A DNA stretch of 19,040 nucleotides from JBDSSS01 sp039928615 (GTDB lineage Bacteria > Actinomycetota > Actinomycetes > Actinomycetales > Dermatophilaceae): positions 1-19,040 of the forward strand of contig JBDSSS010000056.1 of NCBI GenBank assembly GCA_039928615.1, in the 5' to 3' direction. The notes under the pieces are model-generated. The model saw only the letters and a list, made by a program, of their open reading frames with translations. It made no database searches and was not told where the DNA came from. Below, one piece after another: positions 1 through 5,918 of this stretch. The position numbers were made by a program, and so were the translations under genes. Each line of letters starts with the position of its first letter. Positions within the stretch are counted from its first letter, which is position 1.

Positions 1-221
1 TGCGCAAGCCCAAGAAGAAGGCCAACCCGCTGAAGGCGGCGAAGGTCGAGAACATCGACTACAAGGACACCGCGCTGCTGCGCAAGTTCATCTCCGACCG
101 CGGCAAGATCCGCGCTCGCCGGGTGACCGGTGTGTCCGTCCAGGAGCAGCGCCTCATCGCCACGGCCGTCAAGAACGCCCGTGAGATGGCCCTGCTGCCC
201 TACTCGAGCTCCGCTCGCTGA
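1..221 (+). CDS. rpsR: 30S ribosomal protein S18, C-terminal part (5' end outside window)
   Basis: Reading from base 3, the frame encodes about 72 residues of ribosomal protein S18 and ends at TGA 219-221. The visible family signatures are an NIDYKD segment, the basic LLRKFISDRGKIRARRVTG core that binds 16S rRNA, and the QxxLxxAVKNAREMALLPY helix at the C-terminus. S18 sits on the platform of the small subunit next to S6. The gene is followed 23 bases later by rplI, which matches the conserved rpsF-ssb-rpsR-rplI order of bacteria, so it is the third gene of an operon whose start lies left of the window. The start codon cannot be seen. Confidence 0.97.
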   Translation, partial: RKPKKKANPLKAAKVENIDYKDTALLRKFISDRGKIRARRVTGVSVQEQRLIATAVKNAREMALLPYSSSAR

Positions 222-244
222 GCCTCGGGACCAAGGAGAACACC

Positions 245-691
245 ATGAAGCTCATTCTCACCCACGAGGTCACCGGCCTCGGCGCGGCCGGCGACGTCAT
301 CGAGGTCAAGGACGGCCACGGCCGCAACTACCTCATGCCCCGCGGGCTCGCGACGCCGTGGTCCAAGGGCGGCCAGGCCCAGGTCGACGCGCTGCTCAAG
401 GGCCGTGAGGTCCGTGAGGTCAAGGACCTCGAGACGGCTCGCGGCATGAAGGGCCAGCTCGAGAGCCGGTCCGTCGAGGTCCCGGCCAAGGCCGGCGACT
501 CGGGTCGCCTCTTCGGCGCCGTCAGCAACGCCGACATCGCGTCCGCGGTGAAGGCAGCCGGCGGCCCCGAGCTCGACAAGCGCAAGATCGAGGTCAAGAC
601 GCACATCAAGACCGTCGGCTCCTACGAGGCGACCGTCCGTCTGCACCCCGAGGTCTCCGCGACGATCACCTTCGAGGTCGTCCCGGCCTGA
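245..691 (+). CDS. rplI: 50S ribosomal protein L9
   Basis: This gene encodes 148 residues, the usual length for L9. The N-terminal rRNA-binding domain begins MKLILTHEVTGLGAAGDVIEVKDGHGRNYL and matches the family closely (G-x-x-G-D-x-x-x-V-K-D-G-Y/H-x-R-N-Y-L). A long charged connecting helix (about residues 45-75) and the C-terminal domain with GRLFGAVSNADIA and the final ATITFEVV strand follow. The ATG at 245 is supported by an AAGGAG ribosome binding site at 233-238, seven bases upstream. It is the last gene of the ribosomal protein operon, since a strong hairpin starts 17 bases after its stop codon. Confidence 0.98.
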   Translation: MKLILTHEVTGLGAAGDVIEVKDGHGRNYLMPRGLATPWSKGGQAQVDALLKGREVREVKDLETARGMKGQLESRSVEVPAKAGDSGRLFGAVSNADIASAVKAAGGPELDKRKIEVKTHIKTVGSYEATVRLHPEVSATITFEVVPA

Positions 692-707
692 CCGCCGAGC
701 AGCACGA

Positions 708-746
708 CAGAGGGCCGGGTTTCGCAGCAGCGGACCCGGCCCTCTG
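708..746 (+). terminator. Hairpin terminator after rplI
   Basis: A perfect 13-bp inverted repeat (708-720 and 734-746, arm CAGAGGGCCGGGT) with a 13-base loop starts 17 bases after the rplI stop. There is no T-run, as is common for terminators of high-GC actinobacteria. It also lies about 110 bases beyond the 3' end of the converging DUF559 gene and could stop transcription from both sides. Confidence 0.75.
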
Positions 747-794
747 CGCTACCCCCGGCCGGTCCGGGCCAGGCCAGGCCTTCGAGTGCGCTTC

Positions 795-847
795 GGGGTC
801 ACGATCGCAGGTCCACCGATCTGGTCGCGGTGTGATGTCGACCCCTT
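795..847 (-). repeat. GGGGTC...GACCCCTT element downstream of the DUF559 gene
   Basis: The segment carries GGGGTC (795-800), then CGATCGCAGG (802-811), and closes with GACCCCTT (840-847), eight bases past the stop codon of the minus-strand gene. The GGGGTC-x2-GATCGCAGG core is shared with the hairpin at 1875-1928 downstream of lacI. Here the inner pairing is poor, only six base pairs being perfect, so terminator function is uncertain. Confidence 0.3.
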
Positions 848-854
848 GGGCGAG

Positions 855-1778
855 TCAGAGCCTCAAGGTCGTCGGGTCGACGCCAAGGCGGTCGGCAACG
901 CGGAGCACGAGGCCGTGGCTGAGCGCCGGGATCGCGAGGTCGTCGGCGAAGACCTCGACGACCTTCCACCCCCGGTCGACGAAGAGGGCGGCCCGACGCG
1001 AGTCCAGGGCGCGGCGACGGAACCCGGCATGGGCCGCCTCTCCCTGGTACTCCCCGATGACCCGTGGGCCCGCCCAGACGAGGTCGCCCTCGCCGAGCCA
1101 GCCGCCGTGCTCGTCGTGGACGGGGGCGTTGAGCTCCGGCTCGGGCAGGCCGGCACGGGTCAGCAACAGGCGGGCCTCGGTCTCCTTCGGCGATCGGGAC
1201 CCGGTCCGCACCTCCGGGAGCGCCCGGCGAAGGCGTTCGCGGCCGGGCAGGCGAGGCCGGTCGCGCAGTCGTGCCGTCAGCGGCCCGACCGAGCCGAGGC
1301 GCGCGGCCACGCAGTCGCCGAGCACGACGAGCTCGTCGACCGTGGCCACCGCGGCGAGGTCGCACCACGTGTCGGCCAGGTCCACGACCCGCAGGCCCCG
1401 GACCCGGGCCACCGCACAGGTCTCGAGGCCACGGTGACCGACGACGCCGGCCCGTCGGATCCGGGTGCGGTCGCTGGTGCGGCTGACGTGCAGCGGACCC
1501 AGCCGCTGGAGGCGCCACGGGAGCCACAGGTCCCAGATCGCGGCGGCCGTGATCCCGCTGAAAGCGACGTCGGGGGGCAGCACGAGGGAGTAGGCCCAGG
1601 CGCGTTCGGTGACCGAGGTCAGCGGGACGGCAGACCGGACCCCCGAGGTGGGACGGGCCAGGTCGGGGCCCGCGAGGCGACCCCGGCCCAGACCGGCCTC
1701 GGCGCCGCTGGCGAGGACGAACGGCCGGCCAGCGAGACCGGGCGGCAGGGCGGTGCGGGGCCGGCTGGTGCGGGGCAT
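855..1778 (-). CDS. DUF559 / AbiEi-like protein with a Vsr-type endonuclease fold (hypothetical)
   Basis: This gene encodes 307 residues. The layout matches a large actinobacterial family: an N-terminal region resembling the C-terminal domain of type IV toxin-antitoxin AbiEi proteins (about residues 45-185, with FSGITAAAIWDLWLP and later VVDLADTWCDLA), followed by a DUF559 domain related to the very short patch repair endonuclease (about 195-300). In the latter I see E201, the GD at 231-232 and the E243-x-Q245 motif (VIGEYQGEAAH), which fit a PD-(D/E)XK nuclease core. The biochemical role of these proteins is not established. It stands alone, convergent with rplI and downstream of lacI. The ATG at 1778 has only a weak AGG-like ribosome binding site, so the start is uncertain. 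Confidence 0.75.
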   Translation of the reverse strand: MPRTSRPRTALPPGLAGRPFVLASGAEAGLGRGRLAGPDLARPTSGVRSAVPLTSVTERAWAYSLVLPPDVAFSGITAAAIWDLWLPWRLQRLGPLHVSRTSDRTRIRRAGVVGHRGLETCAVARVRGLRVVDLADTWCDLAAVATVDELVVLGDCVAARLGSVGPLTARLRDRPRLPGRERLRRALPEVRTGSRSPKETEARLLLTRAGLPEPELNAPVHDEHGGWLGEGDLVWAGPRVIGEYQGEAAHAGFRRRALDSRRAALFVDRGWKVVEVFADDLAIPALSHGLVLRVADRLGVDPTTLRL

Positions 1779-1874
1779 GCGCCGAGCCTCGTCGGCCCCC
1801 GCGCCGGCGCCCAGTGCCGGCCGGACCCGGTGTGGACGACGGCCCGGTCGAGCCGGGGCTGTGGACGCCCGGAC

Positions 1875-1928
1875 AAGGGGTCGAGATCGCAGGCTGGACC
1901 TCGCCCGCGGATGCGATCGCGACCCCTT
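1875..1928 (-). terminator. Hairpin terminator of the bgl-lacI operon
   Basis: Two 17-base arms (1875-1891 and 1912-1928) are inverted repeats with a single mismatch and a 20-base loop. The arms contain AAGGGGTC and GATCGCA. The element sits 49 bases beyond the lacI stop codon on the minus strand, within the 198-base gap before the DUF559 gene. I see no gene in that gap. The perfect octamer GCGATCGC lies inside the right arm. Confidence 0.6.
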
Positions 1929-1976
1929 CCCGAGGCTGGGCCCGCGATCGTGGCTCCGTGTCGGGTGCAGCCCGGG

Positions 1977-3011
1977 TCAGACGGAGTCGCGCTCGACGAG
2001 GTGCGTGTCGAGCAGGGTGACCTGCTCCACCGCCTCGCCGTCGAGCAGGCGGAGCAGGGTGTCGGCCATCACGACGCCCATCTGCCGGGCCGGTTGGCTG
2101 ATCGTCGTCAGCCCGACCCGGCCCCGGGTGGCGTAGCGGCTGTTGTCGAACCCGACGAGCGCGACGTCCTGGGGCACCCGCAGGCCGCGCTCGTCGAGGG
2201 CGAGCATGACCCCGCTCGCCATGAGGTCGCTCGCGACGAAGATCGCGTCGATGTCGGGGTGGGTGTCGACCAGGGCCAGTCCGGCCCGGATGCCGCCCGC
2301 CTCGGTGAAGTCGCCGTGCGCGATCCGGTGGTCGGACAGCCCGGCCCCGCGCATCGCATCGCGCCAGCCCTGCTCGCGGTCGACGGCAGCGGTCATGTCG
2401 GGCGGTCCGGCGATGGTCGCGATCGCGGTGCGGCCGTGGTCGATGAGGTACTGCGTCGCGAGGCTGCCGCCGTAGCGGTTGTCGACGTCGATGTAGTGGT
2501 CGCTCGCCCGCGTCGCCTCCCCGACCGGCCGGCCGCCGAAGACGACGGGCAGCGACTGGCCGAGCGAGGCGAGGAAGTGGTCGCTCGAGTGGTGCGAGAC
2601 GACGATGGCGCCGTCGACGTTACCGCCGAGCAGGTACCGCCGGGTCTTCTCCGAAGGGATCGCGTGGGTCAGCTGGAGGTTGAGCACGTACTCGCTGTCG
2701 TCGATCCGCTCGCTGATCCCCTCGACGACCTCGCCGAAGTGGGGGTCGCCGAAGAAGCGGTGGGCATCCTCGGGCACGACGAGGGCGATCGACATCGTGG
2801 CCCGGGCGACGAGGGAGCGCGCGGCCCGGTTGGGCACGTAGTTGAGCTCGGCGATGGCCGCCCGGACCGTCGCGAGGACATCGGCGCTGACCCGGGGCGA
2901 GTCGTTGATGACCCGGGACACCGTGGCCCGGCTGACGCCGGCGACGCGGGCGACCTCCTCGAGGGTCGGCCGCGTCGGCAGGTGGCCGGACCCGGCGGTC
3001 CGGGGGCTCAT
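1977..3011 (-). CDS. LacI-family transcriptional regulator
   Basis: The protein has 344 residues. The N-terminal helix-turn-helix is classic LacI: TLEEVARVAGVSRATVSRVIN at residues 16-36, then the hinge helix region NYVPNRAARSLVARA (57-71). A periplasmic-binding-protein-like effector domain fills the rest, with DGAIVVSHHSSD, FGGRP, DNRYGG, and AIFVASDLMASGVMLALDERGLRVPQDVALVGFDNS near the end. I chose the ATG at 3009-3011 because the HTH follows it at the usual distance, and because it overlaps the bgl stop codon as ATGA; the longer frame upstream lies inside bgl. It is the second gene of bgl-lacI and most likely represses that pair in the absence of a beta-glucoside-derived inducer. The effector is inferred from context only. 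Confidence 0.93.
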   Translation of the reverse strand: MSPRTAGSGHLPTRPTLEEVARVAGVSRATVSRVINDSPRVSADVLATVRAAIAELNYVPNRAARSLVARATMSIALVVPEDAHRFFGDPHFGEVVEGISERIDDSEYVLNLQLTHAIPSEKTRRYLLGGNVDGAIVVSHHSSDHFLASLGQSLPVVFGGRPVGEATRASDHYIDVDNRYGGSLATQYLIDHGRTAIATIAGPPDMTAAVDREQGWRDAMRGAGLSDHRIAHGDFTEAGGIRAGLALVDTHPDIDAIFVASDLMASGVMLALDERGLRVPQDVALVGFDNSRYATRGRVGLTTISQPARQMGVVMADTLLRLLDGEAVEQVTLLDTHLVERDSV

Positions 3012-4465
3012 GTCGTCGGTGCTCCCGGGCTCTCGGGCAGCGGCAGCTCCCGGGTGCGGATGACCCGGGCCAGCTCGAGCGCACTCGCCTTCGGGGTGCG
3101 CTGCTGCGTCTCGTAGTCGACCCGGACGATGCCGAAGCGCTTGGCATAGCCCCAGGCCCACTCGTAGTTGTCGAGGAAGGACCAGTAGAAGTAGCCGCGC
3201 ACGGGGGTGCCGGCGTCGATGGCGTCGAGCACCGCGTGCAGGTGCGCCTGGAGGTATGCCGTTCGCCGCGTGTCGTCGACGAAGCCGTCGGCGTCGGGCT
3301 CGTCCTCGAACGCCGCGCCGTTCTCGGTCACGTGCAGGACCGTCGCGGCCCCGCCGGTGTAGTCCTCGTGCAGCCGGGCCAGCAGTCGGGTCAGGCCCTC
3401 GGGCTGGACCTCCCAGCCCATCGCCGTCGTCGGCAGGCCGCGGGGGTGCGGGTGGGCGTCCGCGGCGGCGGGGAAGGGCGAGTGCAGCTCACGCCCGGTG
3501 GGCGGCGCGTCGGAGGCGGGACCGTCGAGAGGCTCGTGGCCGACGGCCTGTCCGGTGTAGTAGTTCACCCCGAGCACGTCGATCGGCGTCGCGATGACCT
3601 CGAGGTCGCCATCCATGATGTGGTCCTCGAGTCCCAGCCCTCGGACGTCCTCGAGCAGGTCGAGCGGGTAGGCGCCGCGGAAGATCGGGTCGAGGAAGAT
3701 CCGGTTCATCTGGCCGTCGATCCGGCGGGCGGCGTCGATGTCGCGCGGGTCGGACGGGTCGACCGGGTCGACGACGGTGAAGTTGAGCGTCAGGCCCAGC
3801 TCGAGCGCGGCGTCGCGCGCCCGGAGCGCCCGAACGGTCTTGCCGTGAGCGAGCATGAGGTGGTGCGCGGCGACGAGACCGTCACGCGGGGAGGTGCCAC
3901 CCGGGGCGTGCTCGCCCGAGGTGTGCCCGAGGAAGGCCGAGCACCACGGCTCGTTGAGCGTCGTCCACGTCGAGACGCGGTCGCCGAGCCGGTCGTGGAC
4001 GGCGAGGGCGTAGTCGACGAACCGGTCGGTCGTCTCGCGGTTGGTCCAGCCGCCACGGTCTTGGAGCGCCTGCGGCAGGTCCCAGTGGTAGAGCGTCAGC
4101 CAGGGAGCGACGCCGTGCTCGATGAGCGAGTCGACGAGCCGCTCGTAGAAGTCGAGCCCGGCCGGGTTGACCGGCCCGCCGTCGGGGCAGACCCGGTCCC
4201 ACGAGGTGGAGAAGCGGTAGGACTGCACCCCGAGCGACTGCATGAGGGCCACGTCAGCGGCATACCGGTGATAGTGGTCGCACGCGACGTCCCCGGTGTC
4301 GCCGTCGACCACCGTGCCCGGCGTGTGCGAGAAGGTGTCCCAGATCGAGTCGGTGCGCCCGTCCTCGTGCCTGGCCCCCTCGATCTGGTAGGCCGCGGTG
4401 GCGACCCCGAGCACGAAGTCCGCCGGGACCGGACGGACGAGGGGGCTGGCTGCGGAGGGGGTCAT
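3008..4465 (-). CDS. bgl: GH1 family beta-glucosidase
   Basis: This gene encodes 485 residues, the normal length for glycoside hydrolase family 1. The N-terminal FVLGVATAAYQIEGA signature is at 17-31. The acid/base glutamate is E172 in TLNEP (169-173), the nucleophile is E381 in VTENG (379-383), and the aglycone-side YWSFLDNYEWAWGY block is at 427-440. The enzyme retains configuration while hydrolysing beta-linked glucosides such as cellobiose. It has no signal peptide and is probably cytoplasmic, so substrate would have to be imported. The ATG at 4463-4465 has an AAGGAG site (4476-4481) ten bases upstream, and its stop overlaps lacI (ATGA). The ribosome binding site lies inside a decayed ABC permease remnant, so the importer that probably fed this enzyme is gone from the locus. 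Confidence 0.95.
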   Translation of the reverse strand: MTPSAASPLVRPVPADFVLGVATAAYQIEGARHEDGRTDSIWDTFSHTPGTVVDGDTGDVACDHYHRYAADVALMQSLGVQSYRFSTSWDRVCPDGGPVNPAGLDFYERLVDSLIEHGVAPWLTLYHWDLPQALQDRGGWTNRETTDRFVDYALAVHDRLGDRVSTWTTLNEPWCSAFLGHTSGEHAPGGTSPRDGLVAAHHLMLAHGKTVRALRARDAALELGLTLNFTVVDPVDPSDPRDIDAARRIDGQMNRIFLDPIFRGAYPLDLLEDVRGLGLEDHIMDGDLEVIATPIDVLGVNYYTGQAVGHEPLDGPASDAPPTGRELHSPFPAAADAHPHPRGLPTTAMGWEVQPEGLTRLLARLHEDYTGGAATVLHVTENGAAFEDEPDADGFVDDTRRTAYLQAHLHAVLDAIDAGTPVRGYFYWSFLDNYEWAWGYAKRFGIVRVDYETQQRTPKASALELARVIRTRELPLPESPGAPTT

Positions 4466-4563
4466 CCCTGGACTGCTCCTTGCATGAGGCCGGAGACGGT
4501 CTGTCAGCCGGCGACGAAGACGACGATGAGCGGCGGTGCCGTGAGCACGAGGCTGTCGAGCGC
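4462..4563 (-). pseudogene. C-terminal remnant of a sugar ABC transporter permease (MalG type)
   Basis: The minus-strand frame directly before bgl reads LVLTAPPLIVVFVAG, a TGA stop (4504-4506), then QTVSGLMQGAVQG and a second TGA (4462-4464) overlapping the bgl ATG as ATGA. This is the signature C-terminus of MalG-type permeases: a hydrophobic helix, then R/Q-x-x-V-S-G-L-x-x-G-A-V-x-G. A CGA-to-TGA change would explain the internal stop, since arginine is usual there. Resemblance ends about 4563, where the sequence runs into a GCGCGCGCG tract, so most of the gene has been deleted. The remnant still supplies the bgl ribosome binding site. The family assignment rests on about 30 residues but the pattern is specific. 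Confidence 0.72.
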
Positions 4564-4597
4564 GCGCGAACAGGCACCACGGTACGGGGGTCGCGGC

Positions 4598-4611
4598 GTG
4601 TGGGCCCTCAC
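4598..4611. promoter_or_regulatory. Imperfect palindrome in the bgl/iolC divergent region
   Basis: GTGTGGGCCCTCAC is symmetrical except for one central pair of T residues. A second imperfect 14-base palindrome, TCGAGCGCGCGCGA, lies at 4556-4569. Either could be an operator for the neighbouring LacI-family regulator, but neither has the central CG typical of that family's sites, so the assignment is weak. Confidence 0.25.
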
Positions 4612-4623
4612 ATCCGCGCGGAT

Positions 4624-4639
4624 CCGGTCCCTTGACCGG
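4624..4639. promoter_or_regulatory. Inverted repeat overlapping a possible iolC -35 box
   Basis: CCGGTC (4624-4629) and GACCGG (4634-4639) form a perfect 6-bp inverted repeat with a 4-base spacer. The right arm overlaps TTGACC (4632-4637), a plausible -35 element for rightward transcription of iolC. A matching -10 is weak (TGGGAT at 4655-4660, spacer 17). A regulator bound here would block such a promoter. Function is inferred. Confidence 0.3.
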
Positions 4640-4718
4640 GTAGGGGGAGTGCAATGGGATGAAGAGGCACGAGCCGGGGAGGCACCGCTGCCGACCCGGA
4701 CGGACGGAAGGGCCGACC

Positions 4719-4751
4719 ATGCACCGACAGTCTGCGCAGGCGCCGCGATGA
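4719..4751 (+). CDS. Possible 10-codon upstream ORF coupled to iolC
   Basis: An ATG at 4719, preceded by a GGAAGGG ribosome binding site (4706-4712), opens a ten-codon frame (MHRQSAQAPR). Its TGA (4749-4751) overlaps the iolC start as ATGA. iolC itself has no recognisable ribosome binding site in the bases before its ATG, so ribosomes ending this ORF could restart on iolC. No homology is expected for so short a peptide. It may be a leader or simply chance. Confidence 0.35.
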   Translation: MHRQSAQAPR

Positions 4752-5713
4752 GCGGCTACGACCTCGTCGCGATGGGGCGGGTCGGGGTCGACCTCTATCC
4801 CCTCCAGCACGGCGTGACCCTCGACGAGGTGCACAGCTTCGAGAAGTTCCTCGGCGGCAGCGTCGCCAACGTCACCGTGGCCGCGACCCGGCACGGCCTC
4901 TCGACGGCCCTGATCAGCCGCACCGCCGACGACGCGTTCGGTCGCTACGTGCACCGGGAGCTGCTGCGACTGGGGGTCGACGACGCCTTCGTCGGGACGG
5001 CCACCGGTGGGGCGCCGACCCCCGTCACGTTCGCGGAGGTCTTCCCGCCCGACCACTTCCCGCTCTGGTTCTATCGCCACCCGACGGCGCCCGACCTGAT
5101 GATCGAGCCGGACTCCCTGCCCCTGAAGCAGATCGAGGAGGCGCGCGTCTACTGGTCGACGGTGACGGGCCTCAGCCAGGAGCCGAGCCGCGCGGCCCAC
5201 TTCGCTGCCTGGGAGGCGCGTGCCCGGCGGCCCTTCACGATCCTCGACCTCGACTACCGCCCGGAGTTCTGGCTTGATGCCGCCCTGGCCCGCGAGCAGG
5301 CTTCTCGCGCAGTCGAGCACGTGACGATCACGATCGGCAGCCCCGAGGAGTGCGAGATCGCGACGGGTGAGAGCGACCCCGACCGCGCGGCTCGGGCGTT
5401 GCTCGACCGGGGCGTCGAGCTCGCCGTCGTCAAGCAGGGCGCCGGCGGGGTCACGGCGACGACCGCGACGGAGCGGATCCACGTGCGGCCCTTCCCGGTC
5501 CACGTCGTCAACGCGCTCGGGGCCGGGGACGGCTTCGGCGGCGCGCTCCTGCACGGGCTGCTGGGCGGCTGGGACCTCGAGCGGATGCTGCACTTCGCGA
5601 GCGTCGCCGGAGCGATCGTCGCCTCACGCCTCGAGTGCGCCGCCGCCATGCCGACGACGGCCGAGGTGCAGGCCATGCTGTCCGACATCGAGGTCACCGA
5701 CGGGGCCTTCTGA
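4748..5713 (+). CDS. iolC: 5-dehydro-2-deoxygluconokinase (IolC, PfkB family)
   Basis: The protein has 321 residues and begins with the IolC-type N-terminus YDLVAMGRVGVDLYPLQ. It carries both PfkB signatures: FLGGSVANVTVAATRHG (35-50) and the C-terminal VNALGAGDGFGGALLHG (254-270), where D261 is the expected catalytic base. FPPDHFPLWFYRHPTAPDL is also characteristic of the IolC branch. The enzyme phosphorylates 5-dehydro-2-deoxy-D-gluconate in myo-inositol degradation, in the cytoplasm. The ATG at 4748 is chosen because the conserved N-terminus starts at once. No other iol gene lies in the window, which is unusual, and the gene is followed directly by a strong terminator hairpin. A related sugar kinase specificity cannot be excluded. 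Confidence 0.9.
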   Translation: MSGYDLVAMGRVGVDLYPLQHGVTLDEVHSFEKFLGGSVANVTVAATRHGLSTALISRTADDAFGRYVHRELLRLGVDDAFVGTATGGAPTPVTFAEVFPPDHFPLWFYRHPTAPDLMIEPDSLPLKQIEEARVYWSTVTGLSQEPSRAAHFAAWEARARRPFTILDLDYRPEFWLDAALAREQASRAVEHVTITIGSPEECEIATGESDPDRAARALLDRGVELAVVKQGAGGVTATTATERIHVRPFPVHVVNALGAGDGFGGALLHGLLGGWDLERMLHFASVAGAIVASRLECAAAMPTTAEVQAMLSDIEVTDGAF

Positions 5714-5738
5714 GCGGCATACCCCCGGAAATGAGAAC

Positions 5739-5784
5739 ACCGCCCCTGCTGGTTCTGTCGCCGAACTCGACCAGCAGGGGCGGT
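5739..5784 (+). terminator. Terminator hairpin after iolC
   Basis: A perfect 15-bp inverted repeat (5739-5753 and 5770-5784, arm ACCGCCCCTGCTGGT) with a 16-base loop begins 25 bases after the iolC stop. A short TTTG follows on the plus strand. It may also stop leftward transcription coming from the MATE gene. Confidence 0.8.
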
Positions 5785-5863
5785 TTGCCCTTGACCCGGT
5801 GACCGACAGGGGGAGGAGATCACCGAGCCGCACAGGAGCAACTCACAAGAAGAACTATGCGCC

Positions 5864-5881
5864 GCCTCCCTGAAAGGAGGC
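5864..5881 (-). terminator. Small hairpin downstream of the MATE operon
   Basis: GCCTCC (5864-5869) and GGAGGC (5876-5881) form a perfect 6-bp stem with a six-base loop. A second small stem, GCCCA/TGGGC, lies near 5905-5917, closer to the MATE stop. Together they could end transcription of the minus-strand operon that stops at 5919. In the rest of the 205-base gap after iolC I see no gene, tRNA or riboswitch. Confidence 0.35.
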
Positions 5882-5918
5882 TGGGAAACCCGTATCAGTT
5901 GGCCCAGAGTGGGCGCGC

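Noticed and set aside
786..3116. Long plus-strand open frame of 776 codons
   Set aside because: It lies antisense to the DUF559 and lacI genes, has a low-complexity composition (runs of D, R, G, V, A) and no domain resemblance. Long antisense frames are expected at this GC content.
3012..3161. Longer start for the LacI regulator (50 extra residues)
   Set aside because: The extra part lies inside bgl in another frame and is not LacI-like. The ATG at 3011 overlaps the bgl stop and places the HTH correctly.
4466..4700. Canonical LacI operator for bgl
   Set aside because: Two imperfect palindromes were found (4556-4569, 4598-4611), but neither has the central CG and flanking pattern usual for LacI-family sites, so they are listed only as weak candidates or not at all.
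3236..4747. Upstream extension of the iolC frame to 3236
   Set aside because: The extension is antisense to bgl and meaningless in composition. The IolC family N-terminus begins right after the ATG at 4748.
5785..5918. Riboswitch, tRNA or small gene between iolC and the MATE gene
   Set aside because: Several short inverted repeats occur, but no conserved riboswitch core or cloverleaf could be built, and the open frame starting near 5857 runs antisense into the MATE gene.
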